A stretch of 64,000 nucleotides of DNA from Streptomyces yatensis (GTDB lineage: Bacteria; Actinomycetota; Actinomycetes; Streptomycetales; Streptomycetaceae), in the NCBI RefSeq assembly GCF_018069625.1, contig NZ_CP072941.1:3038001-3102000 (forward strand), in the 5' to 3' direction. The notes under the pieces were generated by a model. That model had not been told where the DNA came from. It saw only the letters and a list, made by a program, of their open reading frames with translations, and ran no database searches. Below, in pieces: positions 51,555-58,560 of this stretch (the stretch's first letter is position 1; each line of letters begins with the position of its first letter). Made by a program: the position numbers and the translations under genes.

Positions 51555-53203
51555 GCCGCTGCCTCCTTCGTCGTGTTCTTCGCGTTCGTCGTGATCGCGG
51601 TGGTGTCGCCGCGCCGGCTGTCCGTGCCGTCGTCGCCGCCCTCGGCGGCCAGGCGGAAGAGCGCGAGCTGGGTGGGCGGGCCGACCTCGGGGTCCTCGGG
51701 GCCGACGGGGCGGAACTCCACCGCGTAGCCATGCCGCTCGGCGACCTGTTCCGCCCAGGCCCGGAACTCCTCGCGCGTCCACTCGAAGCGGTGGTCGCCG
51801 TGGCGCATCCGCCCGGCGGGCAGGGTCTCCCAGCGCACGTTGTACTCCACGTTGGGCGTGGTCACCACGACGGCCTTGGGCCGTGCGGCGCCGAACACCG
51901 CGTGTTCCAGGGCGGGCAGCCGGGGCGGATCCACATGCTCGATCACCTCGCTGAGCACCGCCGCGTCATATCCGGCGAGCCGGGAGTCGGTGTAGGTGAG
52001 CGCACCCTGGGTGAGCTTCAGCCGGGCCGACGACTGGCGCCCGGCCGAGCCGGTGTCCAGTCCCGGACGGTCCAGTCCCGGACGATCCAGTCCCGGACGG
52101 TCCGGCCCCGGACGGTCCAGCCGCAGCCTCCGGGCCGCCTCGTTGAGCGCGCGCATCGACACATCGACACCCACGATCTCGGTGAACCGCGTCTCCTTCA
52201 GCAGCGCGCCCAGCAACTGGCCCTGGCCACAGCCCAGATCGAGCACCCTGGCGGCCCCGGCCCCGCGCAGGGCGTCGAGTATCGCCTCCCGCCGCCGTAC
52301 CGCCAGCGGCACCGGCCGCTGCCCGGAACCCTCCTCGCCGTCGCCCTCCTCCAGCGGCTCGGCCGCCGGTTCACCGATGGCGCTGTCGGCGGCGCTGTCG
52401 ATGGCGTTGTCGATCTCCTCCGCCTCGGTGTCGTCGGCCTCGGCGAGCCGTGCCAGCTCCAGCCGCTCCAGCGCACTGCGCGTCAGCGACCAGCGCCGGG
52501 CCAGATAGCGATTGGTGATCAGCCGCTGTTCGGGGTGGCGCTCCAGCCAGCCCTCACCGGAGCGCAGCAGCTTTTCCACCTCGTCCGGGGCGACCCAGTA
52601 GTGCTTGGCGTCGTCGAGCACGGGCAGCAGCACATACAGATGGCGCAGGGCGTCCGCCAGCCGCAGCTCGCCCTCCAGCACCAGCCGTACGTACCGCGAA
52701 TCGCCCCAGCGCGGGAACTCCTCGTCCAGCGCCACCGGCTCGGCCGTCACCGCCCAGCCCAGCGGTGCGAAGAGCCGCTCGACCAGGGCGGCGCCGCCGC
52801 GGGCGGGCAGCGCGGGCACCTCGATCCGCAGTGGCAGCGCCCGCTCCGGCAGCTCGGGCCGGGCCTTGCACTGGCCCCTGAGCGCACTGGAGAAGACCGC
52901 GCTCAGCGCGACCGCCAGCAGTGAGGAGGCGGCATACGGACGGTCGTTGACGTACTGCGCGAGCGCCGAGTCGGGGGCGCCGCCCCGTCCCTTGCCGCGG
53001 CCCCGCCGCACCAGCGCCACGGGATCCACTTCCAACAGCAGCGCCGCGGTGCAGCGTTCGGCGTTCGCCTCGGGATAGAGACCATGCGCCGTGCCGTAGG
53101 AGGTCGAGAACCGCTGCGCCTTGTCGGGGTGCTTGTGCAGCAGAAACCCGAGGTCGGTCGCGGGGCGCTCGGCGGTGCCGGTGGTGGTTATCGTCAAGAA
53201 CAC
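51551..53203 (-). CDS. hen1: 3'-terminal RNA ribose 2'-O-methyltransferase Hen1
   Basis: A 550-aa partner of Pnkp that methylates the 2'-OH at the cut end before ligation, protecting the repaired site from a second cut. The N-terminal half is the Hen1-N domain (FLTITTTGTAERPATDLGFLLHKHPDKAQ). The C-terminal methyltransferase has the SAM motif DLGCGQG (Asp322-Gly328), EVIEHVDPPRL and RHGDHRFEWTREEF with the Glu/His metal ligands. GTG 53203 matches the conserved N-terminus, though its Shine-Dalgarno is weak. A DRPGL repeat encoded by 15-bp tandem units lies between SAM motifs. Confidence 0.95.
   Translation of the reverse strand: MFLTITTTGTAERPATDLGFLLHKHPDKAQRFSTSYGTAHGLYPEANAERCTAALLLEVDPVALVRRGRGKGRGGAPDSALAQYVNDRPYAASSLLAVALSAVFSSALRGQCKARPELPERALPLRIEVPALPARGGAALVERLFAPLGWAVTAEPVALDEEFPRWGDSRYVRLVLEGELRLADALRHLYVLLPVLDDAKHYWVAPDEVEKLLRSGEGWLERHPEQRLITNRYLARRWSLTRSALERLELARLAEADDTEAEEIDNAIDSAADSAIGEPAAEPLEEGDGEEGSGQRPVPLAVRRREAILDALRGAGAARVLDLGCGQGQLLGALLKETRFTEIVGVDVSMRALNEAARRLRLDRPGPDRPGLDRPGLDRPGLDTGSAGRQSSARLKLTQGALTYTDSRLAGYDAAVLSEVIEHVDPPRLPALEHAVFGAARPKAVVVTTPNVEYNVRWETLPAGRMRHGDHRFEWTREEFRAWAEQVAERHGYAVEFRPVGPEDPEVGPPTQLALFRLAAEGGDDGTDSRRGDTTAITTNAKNTTKEAAA
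52063..52122. repeat. 15-bp in-frame tandem repeat in hen1
   Basis: GGTCCAGTCCCGGAC-like units repeat four times, encoding DRPGL/DRPGP copies inserted in a surface loop of the methyltransferase domain, shortly after DVSMRALNEAARRL. Confidence 0.85.
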
Positions 53204-53236
53204 CCGTCCGAGTATCGCCCGGTGCCCGTTTCTCAC

Positions 53237-54196
53237 CTAATGGTTTCTCACCACGGCGGCCAGCTCCGCGATCCGCTCCGGGCCCACCCGGCAGCAGCCG
53301 CCGATGAGCCGCGCCCCCGCGTCCCGCCATGCCCGCACCCGCCCCGGGTCGAAGGTCGCCCGGCCGCGCCAGCTCCGTGCCGTGGCATCCCACTCCTCTC
53401 CGCTGTTCGGATAGACCACCACCGGCTTGCCGGTGGTGTCGGCCGCGATCTCCACGGCACGGTCCGCGTCGCCCGGCTCACAGCAGTTGACGCCCACCGC
53501 GATCACCTGGTCGACCCCCGCGGCCAGGGCGAACGCGTCCCTCAGGGGCTGCCCGGCCCGGGTGGTCTCCCCCGCGATGCTGTAGGAGAGCCATACCGGC
53601 ACCCCGCATCCCTCGACGGCACTCAGCAGCGCCGCGGCCTCATCGGCGTCCGGCACCGTCTCCAGCGCCAGCGCGTCGGGCCCGGCCGCGGCCAGCGCCT
53701 CGATCCTCGGCCGGTGGAACCGCGTCAGCTCGGCCACGCTCAGTCCGTACCGCCCGCGGTACTCGCTGCCGTCCGCCAGCATCGCCCCGTAGGGCCCGAC
53801 GGAGGCGGCGACCCACACCGGCTCCGGTGCCCGGTCACCGCCCATGGCCCGGTCGCCCGCCGTCGCACGCTCGGCGGCCGCCCGCTCGGCCCCCGAGCGC
53901 GCCAGCTCGACACTGCGCCTGAGCAGCGCCGTGGCCTCCTCGTGGCCCACGCCCCGGTGTGCGAAGCCCTCGTAGGTGGCCTGATAGCTGCTGGTGATGA
54001 GCACCCGTGCGCCCGCCCGTGCGTAGGCAGTGTGGGCCGCCTCGATCCGCTCCGGGTCATCGGCCAGCAGCCGGGCCGACCACAGCTCGTCGGAGAGGTC
54101 GCAGCCCTGTGCCTCCAGCTGGTTGGACAGCCCGCCGTCGAGGACGAGCGGTCCGCGCTCCAACGCGGTGGCCAAGGGCGTGCGGGATACGGACAT
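53237..54196 (-). CDS. mmuM: Homocysteine S-methyltransferase
   Basis: A 319-aa zinc enzyme that uses S-methylmethionine (or SAM) to methylate homocysteine. LVLDGGLSNQLEAQGCDL starts the barrel, and the zinc cysteines are in AVGVNCCEP and LIGGCCRVGP. A 30-residue Ala/Arg-rich loop (AERAAAERATAGDRAMGGDRA) interrupts an otherwise standard fold. ATG 54196 is used with AGGAG 8 nt upstream. GTG 54199 is one codon earlier. It lies downstream of the LLM oxidoreductase gene on the same strand, 23 bp apart, so the two may be co-transcribed. Confidence 0.92.
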   Translation of the reverse strand: MSVSRTPLATALERGPLVLDGGLSNQLEAQGCDLSDELWSARLLADDPERIEAAHTAYARAGARVLITSSYQATYEGFAHRGVGHEEATALLRRSVELARSGAERAAAERATAGDRAMGGDRAPEPVWVAASVGPYGAMLADGSEYRGRYGLSVAELTRFHRPRIEALAAAGPDALALETVPDADEAAALLSAVEGCGVPVWLSYSIAGETTRAGQPLRDAFALAAGVDQVIAVGVNCCEPGDADRAVEIAADTTGKPVVVYPNSGEEWDATARSWRGRATFDPGRVRAWRDAGARLIGGCCRVGPERIAELAAVVRNH

Positions 54197-54219
54197 CACG
54201 GGTGCTCCTGGTGGTGCGC

Positions 54220-55143
54220 TCAGCCCAGCTGGGCCTGGACCTGTGAGGAAATCAGCTCCAGGTGGTCGAGGTCCTGGAGGTCCAGCATCTGGAGGTACAT
54301 CCGGGAGGCGCCCGCCTGCGCATAGCGGCCGATCTTGTCGACCACCTCGGCCGGGGAGCCCGCCAGCCCGTTCTCCTTCAGCTCCTCGACCTCACGGCCG
54401 ATCGCCGCGGCCCGCCGGGCGACCTCGGCGTCGTCCTTGCCCACACACGCCACCAGCGCGTTGGAGTACACCAGGTCGTCGCCCTTGCGGCCGGCGGCCT
54501 CGGCCGCGTCCCGCACCCGGCCGAACTGGCGCTCACTGTCCTCGACCGAGGCGAACGGCATATTGAACTCGTCCGCGTACTGGGCGGCCAGCCGCGGCGT
54601 GCGGGTCGCCCCCTGGCCGCCGATCAGCACCGGCACCTTGCTCTGGGCCGGCTTGGGCAGCGCCGGGGAGTCCACCAGCTGGTAGTGGGCACCGTCATAG
54701 CCGAAGGTCTCGCCGACCGGGGTCTGCCACAGCCCGGTGACGATGGCCAGCTGCTCCTCCAGCCGGGCGAACTTTTCCTTGGGGAAGGGGATCCCATAGG
54801 CCCGGTGCTCCTCCTCGAACCAGCCCGCGCCCAGGCCCAGCTCGACTCGTCCACCCGACATCTGGTCGACCTGCGCGACCTGGATCGCCAGCACGCCGGG
54901 CAGCCGGAAGGTGGCGGCGGTCATCAGCGTGCCCAGCCGGATCCGCCGGGTCTCGCGGGCCAGCCCGGCCAGGGTGATCCAGGCGTCGGAGGGGCCCGGG
55001 AGGCCGTCCCCGCTTCCCATGCGCAGATAGTGGTCGGACCGGAAAAAGGCGTCGAAGCCCAGGTCCTCGGTGGCCTTGGCGACGGTGAGCAGGGTGTCGT
55101 AGGTCGCGCCCTGCTGGGGCTCGGTGAAGATGCGAAGATCCAT
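54220..55143 (-). CDS. LLM-class F420-dependent oxidoreductase
   Basis: A 307-aa luciferase-like (bacterial luciferase-fold) reductase: MDLRIFTEPQQGATYDTLLTVAKATEDLGFDAFFRSDHYL, RIRLGTLMTAATFRLPGVLAIQVAQVDQMSGGRVELGLGAGWFE and KVPVLIGGQGATRTPRLAAQYADEFN fit F420-dependent members of actinobacteria. ATG 55143 (MDLRIF) is the natural start. The substrate is unknown. Confidence 0.88.
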   Translation of the reverse strand: MDLRIFTEPQQGATYDTLLTVAKATEDLGFDAFFRSDHYLRMGSGDGLPGPSDAWITLAGLARETRRIRLGTLMTAATFRLPGVLAIQVAQVDQMSGGRVELGLGAGWFEEEHRAYGIPFPKEKFARLEEQLAIVTGLWQTPVGETFGYDGAHYQLVDSPALPKPAQSKVPVLIGGQGATRTPRLAAQYADEFNMPFASVEDSERQFGRVRDAAEAAGRKGDDLVYSNALVACVGKDDAEVARRAAAIGREVEELKENGLAGSPAEVVDKIGRYAQAGASRMYLQMLDLQDLDHLELISSQVQAQLG

Positions 55144-55161
55144 GGCACCCATCCTGCCTCT

Positions 55162-55647
55162 TCATGCGGCACCACCCCACTCTCCGCCCCACTCGCGGAA
55201 CGTGAGATGCCGGAGCATCCCATGCACCCGGTCCCGGGCCTCGTCCGCCGCGTCGATCGCCTCCACGCACTGCCAGTACAGCGCCTCCTCCTCCGTATTG
55301 GAGGCGACGCCGACCAGCGCGAACCCCGCCTCCGCGAGCAGATCCCCCAGCGCCATCAGCACCTCTCTCGGATCGCGCACCTCCGAGAGCTGAGCGGCCC
55401 GTAAACCGCCGCCGCGCAGCGTGGGGTGGTGCAGCGCCGGGTGGAACAGGGCGCCGCGCGCCCGCCCGCCCGCCTCGCACAGACCGCGCGCCTCCGCTCG
55501 CGCGGCCGCCGGGCCACTCACCACGAAATATCCGCCGACCGCCTCGGCCAGCGCTTGAACCTGCCAGGCCTCGGCCACGATGTCGTGCACGCCCCCGGCC
55601 TTCGCCAGGGCGTGCCGGGTGACACCGATCAGCCGCATCGCGTCCAT
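55162..55647 (-). CDS. Conserved Streptomyces protein of unknown function (DUF6099-like)
   Basis: A 161-aa helical protein without predicted membrane segments: LIGVTRHALAKAGGVHDIVAEAWQVQALAEAVGG and EVLMALGDLLAEAGFALVGVASNTEEEALYWQCVEAID. I recall a family of this pattern (DUF6099) but cannot confirm it here. ATG 55647 (MDAMRL) or ATG 55638 are both possible. It lies 18 bp upstream of the LLM gene. Confidence 0.65.
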   Translation of the reverse strand: MDAMRLIGVTRHALAKAGGVHDIVAEAWQVQALAEAVGGYFVVSGPAAARAEARGLCEAGGRARGALFHPALHHPTLRGGGLRAAQLSEVRDPREVLMALGDLLAEAGFALVGVASNTEEEALYWQCVEAIDAADEARDRVHGMLRHLTFREWGGEWGGAA

Positions 55648-56006
55648 TCCCCGCACCCCTCTCAACGGACTTCCGAGCCCGTCACTCCTCCACTACCCAG
55701 AGTGATAACTAACAGGCCGAAAAGCTAGGGGAATTCAGGAATCTGTTGACAACAGTTGCGGTGTGGATAACTTTTTCACTACGGAGAGTGACGAAGGGGA
55801 GGGTTGAAGGGCCCGCGGGCCATCCGAGACAACGGTTCACCGCCAGAGCGCCCGTTCACCGTCATAGTCCCCCGTTCACCGCCAGACCCCCCATTCACCG
55901 CCAAAGCACCCGTTCGCGACCGGCGCCCGTCCACGATCAGCACCCGTTCGCGGCCCAGCGCCCGTCCACGATCAGCGCCCCCGTTCGCGGCCAGCCCCGC
56001 CCGCGG
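55648..56006. other. Gap with operator-like repeats, a DnaA-box match and a minisatellite
   Basis: A 359-bp gene-free stretch. CACTAC-CC-AGAGTGA and CACTAC-GG-AGAGTGA occur near 55686 and 55777, each with outward CACT/AGTG arms. TTGACA (55746-55751) with TAACTT (55768-55773) is a possible plus-strand promoter without an obvious gene. TGTGGATAA (55762-55770) is a perfect DnaA-box 9-mer. The right half is the repeat array. Confidence 0.5.
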
Positions 56007-56020
56007 TCAGCGCCCTCCGT
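55837..56020. repeat. Degenerate repeats copying the 3' end of the MazG-like gene
   Basis: CGTTCACCG and CGTTCGCGG cores recur about every 17-22 bp (for example CCCGTTCACCGTCA, CCCGTTCACCGCCA, CCCGTTCGCGGCC). The gene's own last codons and stop read TCAGCGCCCTCCGTTCACCGG on the plus strand, so the array begins inside the coding end and continues past the stop. Confidence 0.8.
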
Positions 56021-56393
56021 TCACCGGAAACCGCCCCTCGTTCCGGTCGATCTTCGCCGAGAGCGCCGCGAGCGCGTCGATCCCCAGTACCTCGCAGAAC
56101 TGGAGCAGATACGCCAGCACATCGGCGACCTCGTCCTCGACCCGGGCCGCCTTGCCCTCGTCCTCCATCACCCGCGCCGACTGCTCCGGCGTCAGCCACT
56201 GGAAGATCTCCACCAGCTCCGACGCCTCGACGCTCAGGGCCGCCGCGAGGTTCTTGGGGGTGTGGTACTGCTGCCAGTCGCGCGCCGCCGCGAAGGCGGC
56301 CAGCCTGCGCTGCAGCGCCGCCACATCCAGGCCGTCGGTCCGGCCGCCGGTGCGGCCGCCCGCTCGTCGCTCGCTCTCATAGGACTCGCTCAC
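56007..56393 (-). CDS. MazG-like nucleotide pyrophosphohydrolase
   Basis: A 128-aa all-alpha NTP pyrophosphatase of the RS21-C6/dCTPase group. KNLAAALSVEASELVEIFQW and EDEVADVLAYLLQFC supply the EExxE-like and ExxD magnesium-binding helices. Such enzymes cleave non-canonical or excess dNTPs. Its 5' end overlaps the AAA-ATPase gene by 17 bp, so the pair is translationally linked. The last residues NEGRFPVNGGR lie inside the repeat array that continues after the stop. Confidence 0.85.
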   Translation of the reverse strand: MSESYESERRAGGRTGGRTDGLDVAALQRRLAAFAAARDWQQYHTPKNLAAALSVEASELVEIFQWLTPEQSARVMEDEGKAARVEDEVADVLAYLLQFCEVLGIDALAALSAKIDRNEGRFPVNGGR

Positions 56394-57534
56394 GCCCCAG
56401 GTCTACCACCGTGACGGGGGCGCCTCCGACCGCCCCCGTCACGTCCCCCACCGTCCCCACGAGCCGGATGTGCCCCCGTGCGCACATCCGGGCCGCCACC
56501 CCCAGGAGCTCCCGCGCCTGCCGCCGGTCCAGACACCGGTCGAAGCCGTCGGCCAGCACGGTGAGAACCTGCCGCGCGGGGAGCACATCGGCCGCCGGGT
56601 CCACGGCCAGCACACCGGGCCCGGTCAGCAGCACCAGCGCGAGCGCGAGATACCGCAGCTCGCCGTCGCCCAGCCGCTCCACGGGCATCGCGCCGAGCTC
56701 CCCCTGCTCGACCAGGGCCCGCACCACCCCGTCCGCGTGCCCCTCGGTGACCAGGCCCTCCACCGGTCCGACGCACCCCGCGCGGACCGCCGCGACCAGC
56801 GCCGCATGGCGCGTGCCGCACTCCCGGCTGGTCCGCCGCAGCACCGCCGCCAGGTTCTCGCAGCAGCCGCGCAGCCGCCCGTCCCTCGGCACCGCCGGCG
56901 CGCGCATCCGCTCCGGCCGCGGATCGCAGGGGAAGACCGAGCGCAGCGCGATGACCACCTGCTCGGCGGCGGCCAGCGCGAGCCGCTGCCCCTCCGTCGT
57001 GCCCGCGACCCGCAGCGGCAGCAGCGAGGTCGCCAGCCGGTCGTCGGGCAGCGGGGCGCGGGTCACCGCGACCGCTCCCGCCGTATGCCACGCGGCCTGC
57101 ACACAGCGCCGCCCCGGGTCGCGCAGCGCCGTCTCCAGCAGCGTCTCCCCCGCCCCCGTCATCCGCTCGCCCACGATGCGCAGTTCGGGCTCGGCCTGCA
57201 CGGCGACGTCGAGCTGTACGGGCCCGACCGGGCCGTCCACGGTGCAGCCGATCCGGAACCCGCGCCGCCCCTGCCGGTCCGGCCGCGCCCGGCGCGGGAT
57301 GTACGCGGCCGGATCGCGGAACACCTCCGCGAGCCGGGCGCCGCCCGCGAGCCGCGCGAGCGCCGCGTACGCCTCCAGCACCCCGGACTTACCGCTGCCG
57401 CTGGGACCGGAGATCAGGGTCAGCGGGCCCAGCGAGAAGGCGGCGCGGCGGTGGGTCTTGAAGGCCGACAGCCTCAACTCGGAGACCACGGGCCGCAGTT
57501 CGGTCCTGGCGGGCAGGAGCCCGGATGCGCTCAT
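56377..57534 (-). CDS. AAA-type ATP-binding protein of the SMC/ABC-like group
   Basis: A 385-aa ATPase. ELRLSAFKTHRRAAFSLGPLTLISGPSGSGKSGVLEAY shows the N-terminal strand order and Walker A of RecF/OLD-like AAA proteins. ERLGDGELRYLALALVLL resembles an ABC signature. The Walker B is VLAVDPAADVL, without the usual catalytic Glu directly after Asp. ATG 57534 (MSASGLLPAR) is preferred, since upstream codons look non-coding. It overlaps the MazG-like gene downstream. The role is unknown. A link to nucleotide or DNA surveillance is only inferred from the pairing. Confidence 0.78.
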   Translation of the reverse strand: MSASGLLPARTELRPVVSELRLSAFKTHRRAAFSLGPLTLISGPSGSGKSGVLEAYAALARLAGGARLAEVFRDPAAYIPRRARPDRQGRRGFRIGCTVDGPVGPVQLDVAVQAEPELRIVGERMTGAGETLLETALRDPGRRCVQAAWHTAGAVAVTRAPLPDDRLATSLLPLRVAGTTEGQRLALAAAEQVVIALRSVFPCDPRPERMRAPAVPRDGRLRGCCENLAAVLRRTSRECGTRHAALVAAVRAGCVGPVEGLVTEGHADGVVRALVEQGELGAMPVERLGDGELRYLALALVLLTGPGVLAVDPAADVLPARQVLTVLADGFDRCLDRRQARELLGVAARMCARGHIRLVGTVGDVTGAVGGAPVTVVDLGRERVL

Positions 57535-57680
57535 GCTGCGGAACATATCTCTGGCACATACCGCTGAACCGTTACGCCTTCCGTATCTTCCTACCATCGG
57601 GGGATAGCCGCGGTGGTCCATGATGACCAAGGGGCGGCGGATGGCCGGAGTTCGGGGAGTTGAGGACGGGATGGGGGGCC

Positions 57681-58214
57681 ATGGCTGACAGCACCTTCTG
57701 GATCGCGGCCCTCACCGGCGGCACCGCCGTCCTGGCCAGCTGGGTCACCAGCCGCGGCAACACCCGGGCCGCCCGGATCCAGGCGGACACCGCGGTGCTC
57801 GCCCAGCGCGCCGAGCGGCTGCGCGACAGCAGGCGCAGCGCGTATCTCGATCTGATCGAACAGACCCACAGCATCGGCGAGTTGTACTGGGAGATCGCCG
57901 CAGTCCAGCGAGCCGCCGAGGCGGGACGCCGCCCCGCCCTCCAGGAGGAGTTGGACGAACTCGCCGAGCGCGAACGCGACGAGTACGGCAAGCTGCGCCG
58001 CTGTGTGCGCGTGGTCGAGCTGGAGGGCCCGGCCGCCGCGGCCGCCGCCGCGAACGCGCTGCAGAAGGCCACCGGCCCGTTCCACCGCGCCCTGGGCGCG
58101 ATGCGCTCCGGCGAGCCGGAGGCGCCGCAGCGCTTCCACGACGCCTTCCGCCCGTTCTGGCAGGCCCTCACGGACTTCGTCGAGGCCGCGAAGACGGCCC
58201 TCCACGAGGCGTAG
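57681..58214 (+). CDS. Small membrane-anchored coiled-coil protein
   Basis: A 177-aa protein of unknown function. The N-terminal helix FWIAALTGGTAVLASWVTS is a membrane anchor or hydrophobic helix, followed by long charged helices (AQRAERLRDSRRSAYLDLIEQTHSIGELYW; LQEELDELAERERDEYGKLRRCVRVVELEG). Proteins of this pattern are common and uncharacterised in Streptomyces. ATG 57681 is used. ATG 57660 is also in frame. Confidence 0.7.
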   Translation: MADSTFWIAALTGGTAVLASWVTSRGNTRAARIQADTAVLAQRAERLRDSRRSAYLDLIEQTHSIGELYWEIAAVQRAAEAGRRPALQEELDELAERERDEYGKLRRCVRVVELEGPAAAAAAANALQKATGPFHRALGAMRSGEPEAPQRFHDAFRPFWQALTDFVEAAKTALHEA

Positions 58215-58560
58215 CGCGGCGCCTCGACGGGACGCGGCGGGGGCTTGTCAGGAAGCGGTCGGCGTGGGAGGCGGGGTGGCCGGGCCGGGCCGCCGCGCAG
58301 CGCAATTTTGTCAGCAACATGTCAGTCCGCACCACTTCACGGCCCGACCGCACACCCGCACCGGAGACTCGGACGGTGGCCGTCGGCCCGGGGCCCGAGA
58401 GGCGCCATCAGCACGGATGCTGATACGCGGGCCGCTCCCCTAAACCCTTTGGCGGAGCCGCCCTCAGCCCCCAGGCCGATTTCCACGGGGACACATGGCG
58501 CGGCCTGAACAGCTGTCCTAGCGTGCCCTTTACTGGAACCTTAAATCCCTAAGGAGCGTC
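58215..58560. other. Gap upstream of the MMPL transporter gene
   Basis: A 346-bp stretch with no supported gene. AAGGAG (58551-58556) is the Shine-Dalgarno of the MMPL gene. No convincing promoter hexamers or terminator were seen. Confidence 0.5.

Noticed and set aside
55762..55770. Perfect DnaA-box match as evidence of a replication origin
   Set aside because: Only one box is present, with no dnaA/dnaN genes and no cluster of boxes. A single 9-mer can occur by chance.
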